Assembly: GCA_963814165.1 (NCBI GenBank)
Contig: CAWFBW010000017.1
Span: 62,001 to 126,000 of the forward strand
Source of the DNA: DASRAA01 sp963814165
GTDB taxonomy: Bacteria > Acidobacteriota > Terriglobia > Terriglobales > Acidobacteriaceae
Reading direction: 5' to 3'
DNA length: 64,000 nt
Below, in pieces: positions 55,093-63,942 of the stretch. A model generated the notes under the pieces. It did not search any database, was not told where the DNA came from, and saw nothing but the letters and a program-made list of their open reading frames with translations. The position numbers and the translations under genes were made by a program. Each line of letters opens with the position of its first letter. Position 1 is the first letter of the stretch.

Positions 55093-57735
55093 CTACTGTA
55101 CCAGCAATCCCGTTTCGCCGTTGCCATTGCCGTTTCCGTTGGCCTCTTCCGGCGGAATGAGCGAAGCCGCGGCGACGTGATCGCCTTCCTCCAGGTGCAA
55201 CAGTCGAACGCCCTGAGTAGAGCGTCCGGCTTCTCGGATGTTCTTGGTGTCGATGCGGATGATCTTGCCGAACTGGCTGATGACCATCAGCTCCGACTTG
55301 TCGTTCACCGGAATGATCGACACCACCTTGCCGTTGCGGGAGGTGGTCTTGACGTTGATGACGCCCTTGCCGCCGCGGGTTTGCAGGCGGTATTCGTCAA
55401 CGTCGGTGCGCTTGCCGTATCCCTGCTCGGTGACCGAGAGAATGAGGCTCGACTCTTCGTCTTCGGCTTCCTTGCCCTTCTTGCGTACCTTCGGGGTGAC
55501 GGCCATGCCGACGAGGTAGTCGCCGCGCGACATTTCCATGCCGCGGACGCCGTGAGCGGGCCGTCCCATCGGTCGCACGCCGCTTTCGTCGAAGCGAATC
55601 GACTTACCGTCGTGCGAGGCGAGGAAGATGATTCGGTCGCCGTCGGTGCAGCGGGCGGCCACGAGTTCGTCTTCCTTGTCGATGCCGATGGCGATGATGC
55701 CGCGCGACATGACGTTGCTGAAGTCCTTAAGCGGCGTCTTCTTCACGGTTCCGGCGCGGGTGGCGAAGAAGACGAACTTGCCCTCTTCTTCCAGGTCGCG
55801 CACGGTGAGCAGCGCCCGCACATTCTCGCCGGGTTGCAGCGACACCAGGCTGGCAATCGCCTTACCTTTGCCGGCGGCGCTGATCTCGGGAATCTCATAC
55901 ACCTTGAGCCAGTAGACGCGGCCGGTGTTGGTGAAGACCAGCATGTAATCGTGGGTGGAGGCCACGAACATCTTTTCGACGAAATCTTCCTCCCGCGTGC
56001 TCATGCCCTTGCGGCCGGTGCCTCCGCGACGCTGCTGGCGATAAGTGGAAATGGGTGTGCGCTTCAGGTAGCCGGAGTGGCTGACGGTGACCGCGACCTG
56101 CTCGTCGGCGATAAGGTCTTCGAGGTTGATCTCGGCGGCCTCGTCTTGAATGATGGTGCGGCGCTCGTCGCCGTAGTTCTTCTTGATCTCTTCGAGCTCC
56201 TTGACGATGACGTTGCGGAGCTTCTTCTCGGAGCCAAGGATGGATTCGTACTCGTCGATGTTCTTGCGAACTTCCGTCAGCTCTTTAAGGATTTCGTCGA
56301 TCGACAGGCGAGTGAGGCGATGCAGTTGCAATTCAAGAATCGCATCGGCCTGAACCGCATCGAAGGGGCGAGTCAGGGTTGCAGGCGTGAAGCCCTTCAG
56401 CGAAACCGGCTTGCCCGGGCCTGCTCCTACTTTTCCTTCGGTGACGCTGACCGTCTTGCCGGAGAAGTATTCGACGAGGTTGACGCGGGCATCGGCGCGG
56501 TTCTCACTGCCGCGAATGATGCGGATGACGTCGTCCACGCGATCGAGCGCAGCCTGATAGCCCTCGAGGATGTGCTCGCGGTCGCGCGCCTTCTGCAACA
56601 GAAACGCAGTGCGGCGGCGGACCACGTCAATGCGGTGATCGAGGAAGTGGTTGATGGCCTGCACCAGGCCCATTTCTTTCGGCTGGCCGTTGACCACGGC
56701 CAGGAAGATCATGCTGAAGCCCTCTTGCATCGAGGTGTGCTTGAAGAGCTGGTTGAGCACGATTTGCGGCTCGCATCCACGTTTGAGATCGATCACGATG
56801 CGCATGCCATCGCGGTCGCTGTAGTCGTTGACGTCAGCGATTTCGTCAATGACCTTGTTATTCACCAATTCGGCAATGCGTTCGATGAGGCGCGCCTTGT
56901 TGACCTGGTACGGGATTTCAGTGATGACAATAGCTTCTTTGTCTTTTGTCAGGTGCTCGATGGCAACCTTGGCGCGCATCACGAAGCGCCCGCGTCCGGT
57001 GCGGTAGGCTTCGGCGATGCCGCTGCGTCCGTGGATGAATCCGCCGGTGGGGAAGTCAGGGCCCTGCACGAACTGCATGACATCGGCGAGCGTGGCCTTC
57101 GGGTTGTTCACCAGCGTGATGCAGGCGTCCACGATCTCGGTGAGATTATGCGGCGGAATCTTGGTGGCCATGCCGACGGCGATACCGTCAGAGCCATTCA
57201 GCAGCAAGTTGGGAATGCGCGTTGGAAGAACCAGCGGCTCGACCGTAGTGTCATCAAAGTTCGCGACGAAATCGACTGTGTCTTTGTCAATGTCGGCCAG
57301 CAACTCTTCGGCGATCTCGGTCATGCGCGACTCGGTATATCGGTAGGCCGCGGGCGGATCACCATCGACGGAGCCGAAGTTGCCCTGTCCATCGACCAGC
57401 GGATAACGCAGCGAGAACGGCTGCGCCATGCGGACCATGGCGTCATATACGGCGGTGTCACCGTGAGGGTGGTATTTGCCGAGCACTTCGCCGACGACCT
57501 TGGCGCACTTCACGTGCTTGCGGTTGTGCAGGAGTCCCATGTCGTGCATCGCGTACAGAATGCGGCGATGCACGGGCTTAAGGCCGTCGCGCACGTCGGG
57601 GAGCGCACGACCGATGATGACCGACATCGAATAGTCGAGATACGAGCGACGCATCTCCTCTTCAATGTTGATGGGCTGGATGTTGCCGCCGCGTGATGGA
57701 TCGAGAGGTAACTGCTGGTTCGGATCGTCTGGCAT
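55093..57735 (-). CDS. gyrA: DNA gyrase subunit A
   Basis: 880 residues, intact. Cuts and rejoins DNA during negative supercoiling, in an A2B2 complex with GyrB. The N-terminal breakage domain has SVIIGRALPDVRDGLKPVHR. The quinolone-contact region reads YHPHGDTAVYD, with Thr at the E. coli Ser83 position and Asp at 87. The active tyrosine is in AAYRYTESRM. The C-terminal wrapping domain has the GyrA box QQRRGGTGRKG, which separates gyrase from topoisomerase IV. The end is Gly/Asn-rich. gyrB lies 2.3 kb upstream in the same direction with two other genes between. A long open frame on the other strand is a shadow. Confidence 0.96.
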   Translation of the reverse strand: MPDDPNQQLPLDPSRGGNIQPINIEEEMRRSYLDYSMSVIIGRALPDVRDGLKPVHRRILYAMHDMGLLHNRKHVKCAKVVGEVLGKYHPHGDTAVYDAMVRMAQPFSLRYPLVDGQGNFGSVDGDPPAAYRYTESRMTEIAEELLADIDKDTVDFVANFDDTTVEPLVLPTRIPNLLLNGSDGIAVGMATKIPPHNLTEIVDACITLVNNPKATLADVMQFVQGPDFPTGGFIHGRSGIAEAYRTGRGRFVMRAKVAIEHLTKDKEAIVITEIPYQVNKARLIERIAELVNNKVIDEIADVNDYSDRDGMRIVIDLKRGCEPQIVLNQLFKHTSMQEGFSMIFLAVVNGQPKEMGLVQAINHFLDHRIDVVRRRTAFLLQKARDREHILEGYQAALDRVDDVIRIIRGSENRADARVNLVEYFSGKTVSVTEGKVGAGPGKPVSLKGFTPATLTRPFDAVQADAILELQLHRLTRLSIDEILKELTEVRKNIDEYESILGSEKKLRNVIVKELEEIKKNYGDERRTIIQDEAAEINLEDLIADEQVAVTVSHSGYLKRTPISTYRQQRRGGTGRKGMSTREEDFVEKMFVASTHDYMLVFTNTGRVYWLKVYEIPEISAAGKGKAIASLVSLQPGENVRALLTVRDLEEEGKFVFFATRAGTVKKTPLKDFSNVMSRGIIAIGIDKEDELVAARCTDGDRIIFLASHDGKSIRFDESGVRPMGRPAHGVRGMEMSRGDYLVGMAVTPKVRKKGKEAEDEESSLILSVTEQGYGKRTDVDEYRLQTRGGKGVINVKTTSRNGKVVSIIPVNDKSELMVISQFGKIIRIDTKNIREAGRSTQGVRLLHLEEGDHVAAASLIPPEEANGNGNGNGETGLLVQ

Positions 57736-58057
57736 GAATGAGCTATCAGCTGTCAGCTCTTAGCTTTCAGCTATTCCTTCTTGAAATTGCTGGTGCCGCG
57801 TTAGCCGCAGCGGTTCGAATTTCAGCCGATCGGGTGCTCTCTGGGGAAACGCTCCCTGCGCCGCGAAATCATTGAAGTATCAGGGGAAAATCCGGTCGAA
57901 AACCACTTTTGAGTATACCACGACCGGAGGCCTGCAATCTGTACCTAAGTAGTTACTTTTCAGTGTCTTGCGGGTGCTCGCGAAGGGCGGGGAAGAGCCC
58001 GCAAAAACAAGGCCTCGTGAGTTGCTGGGTTACGCAGCCGTGCGGTTGATTGGGAGG
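57736..58057. other. Leader region upstream of gyrA
   Basis: 322 bp. The 40 bp next to the gyrA start (57736-57778) are a degenerate repeat of AGCTnTCAGC words. The middle holds the predicted gyrA promoter. The far end is a G/C-rich hairpin region (GCGGGTGCTCGCGAAGGGCG). No gene is supported. Confidence 0.5.
57912..57920 (-). promoter_or_regulatory. Predicted extended -10 promoter of gyrA
   Basis: Minus strand TGGTATACT, a strong extended -10 (TGn-TATACT). TTGCAG lies 14 bp upstream, too close for a standard -35. The 5' leader would be about 170 nt. Confidence 0.5.
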
Positions 58058-58774
58058 CTAACTTGGCTTCGCATTGGGAAGGTGAAATTCGATGCCGTTG
58101 TCGTCGTTGAGCTTGATGGTCGCGGGAATATCGAGGTCGCCCAAGCCGATCTTCTGGGTGCGGTTGTCGAAGATGTAGAGCGTCTGTCCCATGATGGCGT
58201 AGTTGGTGACCTGCTGCTGGCGTCCATCGCGAAAGACGAGCGTTGTCGCTTCAAACGGACGAGCGTCGGCGATCTGCTTCGGCGGAGGCGCAACCGTTGC
58301 CACAATGTTATCGGTGTCCTCTTCGGTCAGAGCAGCGCGTCTTGATGGCGGCAAATCGACAACGATGTGAAGCGTCTGTTCAGAGGGCGCGGACTGGAGA
58401 TAAGGCCCGGCCGCAGCGGAGTCGTATCCGTATCCCGCGTCGTACGCTGAAAAGTAGTACGGCGTGACCCAAGCGCCGGAGTTGTAGCGATTCAAGCCTC
58501 TCATCCCGTGACCGTAACTGCGCGGCGACGGATACACGCCATACGGCGCTGGAATTGGTCCGGCACGGTAGCCGGCTCCGTATGGGCCGAGCGACGTGAC
58601 GCTGGGCAGAGCGTTGGGAAGAAATGGGGGCACGTGAAATTGAATGGAAGTGACGGAAGGCGGCACGCCGTGGATCTGTGCGAGGCCCGCCGCGGGCATG
58701 AACAGGCTGGCGAACGCGAGCAACACAGGTGCGCCGCGAAAGCTGACTGTGCGATGTGAAAACAGCCCCAGCAT
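58058..58774 (-). CDS. Exported hypothetical protein
   Basis: 238 residues. Hydrophobic N-terminal signal APVLLAFASLFMPAAGLAQ. A Pro/Gly/Tyr-rich stretch follows (GPYGAGYRAGPIPAPYGVYP). The C-terminal half is a small beta-rich domain, FEATTLVFRDGRQQQVTNYA and IMGQTLYIFDNRTQKIGLGD, resembling a domain common in acidobacterial exported proteins. Function unknown. It lies 39 bp downstream of the GT39-like gene on the same strand. Confidence 0.7.
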   Translation of the reverse strand: MLGLFSHRTVSFRGAPVLLAFASLFMPAAGLAQIHGVPPSVTSIQFHVPPFLPNALPSVTSLGPYGAGYRAGPIPAPYGVYPSPRSYGHGMRGLNRYNSGAWVTPYYFSAYDAGYGYDSAAAGPYLQSAPSEQTLHIVVDLPPSRRAALTEEDTDNIVATVAPPPKQIADARPFEATTLVFRDGRQQQVTNYAIMGQTLYIFDNRTQKIGLGDLDIPATIKLNDDNGIEFHLPNAKPS

Positions 58775-58813
58775 ACAGTTACCCTTGCCAACCCATTGTA
58801 TGCCGAAAAGTTC

Positions 58814-59971
58814 TCAGGGGACGACGGGACGGGCGAGTTGCAGCAGTCCGCCAATATCAACCACGGCGTTGGCGATGAGAACTCCGACGATGACCGCGTT
58901 GGCAAAAACGGCATACTTGGCTTCGAGAAGGTCGGCGGAAATGCCGGCCATGAAGAGCATGAGAAAGGGCAGGGCCACAAAGAGAAACACTAGGCCCGCA
59001 AAGTGTTGCATTGCGAGACCTGCGACGATTAGCAAAAGGGCTGTAATAAGCGGAGCGGTATTGCCAAAATACCGAGCGCGCCTCCAAGCCACAAAGGTTA
59101 TGACAGAAAGCAGCAAAAGGATGATAGTGCCCAGCCCGTTCTGCAGGAAGAACAGACCCAGCAGGGTGAGCACCGACTTGAGTGACACTTGCGCGGGGGA
59201 GAACTCGATCCAGTTGGCGCTGCGTAGGGCTTCCGCAAATTCAGCGGGGCGGAAGCTGGCGATGGCAAAGAGCAGAAACAGGCCCACCACGCAGGCGCCG
59301 GCGAAAATCATGAGTGCCGCCGCCGGCCTGACGTGGCCGACCCACAACATGAGAGCGAGAGCGGGAAGCAGCACAATCCACAGCGACCACTGTGAACCTA
59401 CGCACAGGGCGATAGAGACTCCCATGAGGAGAATGCGCTTCCAGTTCCAGAAGATGACGTCGCGCGGGGCGTAGAGCGTGTGGGCAGCGGCGATGGCGGT
59501 GAAGACGAGCCCGAAGGCTCCCCAGGCGCCGACGATGTCGGGCTGCACCTGACTGGAGCGGGTGATGACCATGGGTGAGAAGCAGTAAAGGCCGAGCGCG
59601 ATGTATCCGCCGAAGTAACCGTAGAGACGGCGCGCGACGTACCAGAGCGATGCACCCAGCAGCAATCCGGAGAGCAGGAATGGGAGGCGAATCAGGAAAC
59701 GGTATTCGCTGAGGTGGCTGAAGTTCCCCTTAGGGTCGATGAGGTGGGCCGGCAATCCTGCGAGCACGGGAATCAGTGGCGAACGAAACTCGGTGCCAGC
59801 GTTCATTAGGCGGTCGACGTGGAGCAGTCCGTCTTCGATGTAGCTGCTCTCCATCTGGGTGATAGGAACGTGCGCCATGAACCACAGGCACTGCGCCGCG
59901 AAGAGGAATAACAGGATGAGCGCCGCAATCTGGGGGAAGCCGAGTTTGGGGAGTATCCGGAAGGAAGGCAT
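58814..59971 (-). CDS. Polytopic GT39-like membrane glycosyltransferase
   Basis: 385 residues with about ten hydrophobic segments (QIAALILLFLFAAQCLWFM, LIRLPFLLSGLLLGASLWYV, SLWIVLLPALALMLWVG and others). The first loop carries ESSYIEDGLLHVDRLMN, with the acidic residues expected in PMT/ArnT-type enzymes, and PLIPVLAGLPAHLID. It is shorter than most members and lacks a large C-terminal periplasmic domain. It probably uses a polyprenyl-phosphate sugar donor; acceptor unknown. It lies between gyrB and the exported protein at 58.1 kb. Confidence 0.7.
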   Translation of the reverse strand: MPSFRILPKLGFPQIAALILLFLFAAQCLWFMAHVPITQMESSYIEDGLLHVDRLMNAGTEFRSPLIPVLAGLPAHLIDPKGNFSHLSEYRFLIRLPFLLSGLLLGASLWYVARRLYGYFGGYIALGLYCFSPMVITRSSQVQPDIVGAWGAFGLVFTAIAAAHTLYAPRDVIFWNWKRILLMGVSIALCVGSQWSLWIVLLPALALMLWVGHVRPAAALMIFAGACVVGLFLLFAIASFRPAEFAEALRSANWIEFSPAQVSLKSVLTLLGLFFLQNGLGTIILLLLSVITFVAWRRARYFGNTAPLITALLLIVAGLAMQHFAGLVFLFVALPFLMLFMAGISADLLEAKYAVFANAVIVGVLIANAVVDIGGLLQLARPVVP

Positions 59972-60019
59972 GCTCTAGTTGGTGAAGCGCCGCTTCCACC
60001 GGAAGCGAATTGTTGTTGA

Positions 60020-60059
60020 TCCCACCCTTTCCCAAAAGAGGGGAAAGGATGGGGCACCC
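60020..60059. repeat. Palindromic repeat family B, copy 3
   Basis: TCCCACCCTTTCCC, AAAAGA, GGGGAAAGGATGGGGCACCC. The stem has compensatory changes relative to copies 1 and 2 (CTTTCCC/GGGAAAG instead of CTTTCGC/GCGAAAG). It lies 12 bp past the gyrB stop. Confidence 0.8.
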
Positions 60060-60071
60060 ACAGTCTCGTTC

Positions 60072-62717
60072 CTAGATGTCCAGGTTCTTCACGTCGAGCG
60101 CGTTGTCTTCGATGAACTTGCGACGCGCTTCGACGTCTTCGCCCATCAGCGTGGTGAAGATGTTTTCGGTTTCGGTCAGGTCCTCGAGCTTCACTTCGAG
60201 AAGCGTGCGGCGCTCGGGATCCATCGTGGTCTCCCATAGCTGCTGCGAACTCATCTCGCCCAGACCTTTGTAGCGCTGCACGGTGTATTCCTTGCGGCCC
60301 TCGTTCAGCACGTAGTCGAAGAGATCGCGGACAGTCTGCTTCTCGACAGTTTCCGCGTCCGCCTTGCGCTTGGAGGTCTTGGGGCTCTTCTGCTCCGCCT
60401 TCTCCTGGTCGGCACGCTCGGCGTCGCTCAATTCTTCCTTGTCCTTGGCTGTGGCGGCCGACTCTTTCTTGATAGTCTCGATGAAGTAGGGCGGCTCCAG
60501 ATACTGCTCGATCTGCTTGAATTTCGCCATCATCTGGCGGTACTCGGGGGCGGAGGCAAATTCCCAGTTGATGACGTGCGGCGCCCCCTGCGCGTTGACG
60601 AAGACGCACTCCCAGAGGTTATGCTCCTCCTCGAAGCGCTTCTCGACGGACTTGAGGCCCTGGTCTTTCATGACGGCTTTCAATCCCTTTTCAAGGTCAA
60701 CAATCTTTTTTGCGGGTCGACTGCTCTCGCCTTCGAAGTCGGCGCGCTTGGCGAGATCGAACTTCGGCAGCATCTCCGTGATGACCTCGTCACGGATGCG
60801 CTTGTTCACCTTGTCCACGAAGCCGATGTACTCGTTGAGCGTGGTCATAAACTTGGTCAGCGGAGCGCCCTCGAGCGTGGCTGCGCCTTCGCCGTAACGT
60901 ACGACGATACCGTCAGCGGCGCGCTTCACCATGACGCGAACGAATTCGTTGTCGTTCTTGATGTACTGCTCAAACTTGCCCTTTTTAATGCGGTAGAGCG
61001 GCGGCTGCGCGATGAAGACGTTGCCGCGCTTGATGAGCTCCTGCATGTGGCGAAAGAAGAACGTCAGCAGCAACGTGCGGATGTGTGAGCCGTCCACGTC
61101 GGCGTCGGTCATCAGAATGACCTTGCCGTAGCGTAGTTTCGAAATATCGAAATCGTCTTTGCCAATGCCAGTGCCGAGCGCCGTAATCATGGCGCGGATT
61201 TCTTCGTGGCCCAGCATCTTGTCGTAGCGGGCCTTCTCGACGTTGAGGATCTTTCCCTTCAGCGGGAGGATGGCCTGGAAACGGCGGTCGCGTCCCTGCT
61301 TGGCGGTGCCGCCTGCGCTCTCTCCCTCGACGAGGTATACTTCGCAGCGGTCGGGCTGGCGCTCAGAGCAGTCGGCGAGCTTGCCGGGGAGTCCGCCTCC
61401 GTCGAGCGCGCCCTTGCGGCGCGTGAGATCGCGAGCCTTGCGGGCGGCTTCGCGAGCACGCGCAGCGTCGATGGCCTTGTTGATGATCTTCTTTGCCACC
61501 GGAGGGTTCTGATCAAAGTACGCGCCCAGGCGCTCGTTGATGAAAGCCTGCACAGTGCCGGCGATATCGGAGTTGAGCTTCCCTTTGGTCTGCCCTTCGA
61601 ATTGCGGCTGCGAAAGCTTCACGCTGACGACGGCAACCAGTCCTTCGCGAACGTCGTCGCCGGTCAGGTTATCCTTCACGTCTTTGAACAAGCCAAGCTG
61701 CTGCCCAGCGTAATTGATCGTGCGAGTCAGCGAGGTTTTGAAACCTGACAGGTGCGTGCCGCCATCGACGGTATTGATGTTGTTGGCGAAGCTGAATACC
61801 GTCTCGGAGTAGCCGTCGTTGTACTGCAGCGCGATCTCCATGGCCACGCCGTCGCGCTCGGCTTCCATGTAGATGGGCTTGTCGTGCAGCGTGGACTTGC
61901 CGCGGTTCAGGTGCTTGATGAATTCGGCGATACCGCCATTGAACTTGAACTCGGTGCGCTTCGGCTCACCAGTCTTGGGGTCGGTGGTGCGCTCGTCGGT
62001 GAGCGTGATGAGCAGTCCCTTGTTGAGGAAGGCCAACTCGCGCAATCGCTGCGCCAGCGTATCGTAGTTGTACTCAGTGACGGTGAAAATCGAGGCATCA
62101 GGAACGAAGTGAATTTTGGTTCCGCGCCGCTTGGTGCTTCCCGTCTTCTTCAGCTTGCTGGTGGGAACGCCCTCGGAGTAGCTCTGTTCGAACACCGTGC
62201 CGTCGCGCCAGATCTCCAACTCAAGCAAGCTGCTCAGCGCGTTGACGCAGGAGACGCCGACGCCGTGCAGCCCGCCGGAGACTTTGTAGTTGGAGCTGTC
62301 GAACTTACCGCCGGCGTGCAGCACGGTCATGACGACCTGCGCGGCAGGAAGGCGCTCGCCGTCCATGTCCATCTCACCGGTGGGAATGCCGCGGCCGTTG
62401 TCGACTACGGTGATGGAGTTGTCGATGTGAATGGTGACGTCGATGCGATCGGCGAAACCGGCAAGCGCTTCATCCACGGAGTTGTCCACGACTTCGTAGA
62501 CGAGGTGGTGAAGTCCCATGTCGCCAGTCGAGCCGATGTACATGGCGGGACGCTTGCGCACGGCCTCCATGCCGCCGAGCACTTTGATGGAGTCGGCGTT
62601 GTAGTCGCCTGACTGCCCGTTGCCGTTCTTGCCGTTGGGCATCGGGTTCGCTTTCTCGGTTTCGATACTGTCTTTTTCGGTAGAAGCCTTAACGGTTTGC
62701 GTATCGGTCGCGGACAT
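60072..62717 (-). CDS. gyrB: DNA gyrase subunit B
   Basis: 881 residues from the ATG at 62717 (an in-frame start at 62774 is possible). ATPase subunit of gyrase. The GHKL ATP site is visible: YEVVDNSVDEALAG, DNGRGIPTGEMD and SGGLHGVGVSCVNAL. The TOPRIM domain has YLVEGESAGGTAKQGRDRRF and DADVDGSHIRTLL. The C-terminal tail ends YKGLGEMSSQQLWETTMDPE and VKNLDI. It is longer than the usual 800-840 residues because of a K/E-rich insertion (AKDKEELSDAERADQEKAEQ and following) before the tail. Intact. Confidence 0.96.
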   Translation of the reverse strand: MSATDTQTVKASTEKDSIETEKANPMPNGKNGNGQSGDYNADSIKVLGGMEAVRKRPAMYIGSTGDMGLHHLVYEVVDNSVDEALAGFADRIDVTIHIDNSITVVDNGRGIPTGEMDMDGERLPAAQVVMTVLHAGGKFDSSNYKVSGGLHGVGVSCVNALSSLLELEIWRDGTVFEQSYSEGVPTSKLKKTGSTKRRGTKIHFVPDASIFTVTEYNYDTLAQRLRELAFLNKGLLITLTDERTTDPKTGEPKRTEFKFNGGIAEFIKHLNRGKSTLHDKPIYMEAERDGVAMEIALQYNDGYSETVFSFANNINTVDGGTHLSGFKTSLTRTINYAGQQLGLFKDVKDNLTGDDVREGLVAVVSVKLSQPQFEGQTKGKLNSDIAGTVQAFINERLGAYFDQNPPVAKKIINKAIDAARAREAARKARDLTRRKGALDGGGLPGKLADCSERQPDRCEVYLVEGESAGGTAKQGRDRRFQAILPLKGKILNVEKARYDKMLGHEEIRAMITALGTGIGKDDFDISKLRYGKVILMTDADVDGSHIRTLLLTFFFRHMQELIKRGNVFIAQPPLYRIKKGKFEQYIKNDNEFVRVMVKRAADGIVVRYGEGAATLEGAPLTKFMTTLNEYIGFVDKVNKRIRDEVITEMLPKFDLAKRADFEGESSRPAKKIVDLEKGLKAVMKDQGLKSVEKRFEEEHNLWECVFVNAQGAPHVINWEFASAPEYRQMMAKFKQIEQYLEPPYFIETIKKESAATAKDKEELSDAERADQEKAEQKSPKTSKRKADAETVEKQTVRDLFDYVLNEGRKEYTVQRYKGLGEMSSQQLWETTMDPERRTLLEVKLEDLTETENIFTTLMGEDVEARRKFIEDNALDVKNLDI

Positions 62718-62861
62718 CCTGCTCCATTCCATCAGAAACGCGCCCAGGGTAGCGCTTTCCGCTTCATCGCACACGGATCGCAGCAGGGGCTAGTTGCCTC
62801 CGCTAAAGTACCTCAAATGGCAGTAAATTCAACGATTTGAAAGGCCTGACGATCCATATCT

Positions 62862-62870
62862 ATTCTAGCA
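62862..62870 (-). promoter_or_regulatory. Predicted extended -10 promoter of gyrB
   Basis: Minus strand TGCTAGAAT, an extended -10, about 145 bp before the gyrB start. No -35 is visible. Confidence 0.45.
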
Positions 62871-63056
62871 CGGAACGGCCTCGGCCGCGGTTCATCGTTG
62901 GAGCATTAAAGCATGTATTTTCAACGGTTTAAAGACGGGTATTTTGCCAGTAACGGGGCAGGCCCAATGGCAGAGCAGGGCGTGCGAAATTGCCCGCACT
63001 GCGATGATTCCAGGAGTACATATCGAGCAGCGTTTCTCCGCCACGTAGCAGCTTTC

Positions 63057-63461
63057 TCACGCCACCTGTGAAGCACAGAACGCGCACTTGCGAGCGCCGA
63101 CTGGAATTTCGCTGAGGCACTCCGGGCACGGTTTCTTGTCCGGCGCGGCAGGAGCCTCTGGCTTATTCATTCGCGCCATCAATGCGTTCACCGGAAGTAC
63201 CACAAAGTAGTACACGGCGGCGGCGACCAGCACAAATGCGATCACAGCGTTGACGAAGTCGCCGTAGAGGAACTTCGATCCGTTGATTTCGAAGACGTAG
63301 GCGGAGAAGTCGGGCTTGCCCACCAGGGCGGCGATGAGAGGGGTCAGCAGGTCTTTGACGAATGCTGTGACGATAGTGCCAAAGGCCGCACCGATAACTA
63401 CGCCGACTGCCATATCAACGACATTGCCGCGCAAAACGAATTCGCGAAATCCCTTAAGCAT
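63057..63461 (-). CDS. mscL: Large-conductance mechanosensitive channel MscL with C-terminal zinc ribbon
   Basis: 134 residues. MscL opens under membrane tension to release solutes during osmotic downshock. The N-terminal helix and first membrane segment are canonical: FREFVLRGNVVDMAVGVVIG, then AFGTIVTAFVKDLLTPLIAA. The periplasmic loop and the second segment (FVNAVIAFVLVAAAVYYFVV) follow. The tail departs from E. coli MscL: after PAAPDKKPCPECLSEIP comes CAFC, a CxxC...CxxC zinc ribbon. The gene is intact and stands alone. Confidence 0.95.
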   Translation of the reverse strand: MLKGFREFVLRGNVVDMAVGVVIGAAFGTIVTAFVKDLLTPLIAALVGKPDFSAYVFEINGSKFLYGDFVNAVIAFVLVAAAVYYFVVLPVNALMARMNKPEAPAAPDKKPCPECLSEIPVGARKCAFCASQVA

Positions 63462-63525
63462 GGGTTCCTCCCCGTGACTGCTTCGATATGACTATAGGAG
63501 CCGTTCGCGGCATTTTACAAGATGA

Positions 63526-63942
63526 TCAGGCTCGCGCGGCGAACCAGTCTTTCACCGGCTCCTGAGAAAGATAGAACACAATCAGCATCCGCACGATGAT
63601 TTGCGCACCTTCGCGGCCAACGGCGAAGACGCGTGAGTCTGCCACGGCGCTGGAGATGGCGGGGACAGCGAGTGCGATTCCGGCAATCGCAAGGAGAATG
63701 GCCGCGCGGCGAACCCACGGCCAGCGCTTCCACAAGCCGAGGGCCAAGATGAGCAGGACGGCGGCATAAAGCAGAAATGGCAGCGGGCCGAGCTGCTCTA
63801 ATCCTCCGCCCAAGAGAAACGCGCCCTGGGAGAGTGGAATCCGCCCAGAAAAAACCAGTGCCGCGAATCCCAGGGATATTACGGCGAGCAGGACGCAGAG
63901 TGCGACGATGGCGGTTACGCCCGCGGGGCGATCGGTCGTCAT
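63526..63942 (-). CDS. Predicted membrane protein
   Basis: 138 residues from the ATG at 63942 (an ATG at 63954 is also possible). Four hydrophobic segments: VTAIVALCVLLAVISLGFAA, LGPLPFLLYAAVLLILALGL, AAILLAIAGIALAVPAISSA and GAQIIVRMLIVFYLS. The short cytoplasmic end is EPVKDWFAARA. I do not recognise the family with certainty. It lies 64 bp upstream of mscL on the same strand. Confidence 0.6.
   Translation of the reverse strand: MTTDRPAGVTAIVALCVLLAVISLGFAALVFSGRIPLSQGAFLLGGGLEQLGPLPFLLYAAVLLILALGLWKRWPWVRRAAILLAIAGIALAVPAISSAVADSRVFAVGREGAQIIVRMLIVFYLSQEPVKDWFAARA

Noticed and set aside
55021..57696. 891-codon open frame antisense to gyrA
   Set aside because: Complete overlap with an unmistakable gyrA; composition is that of a shadow frame.
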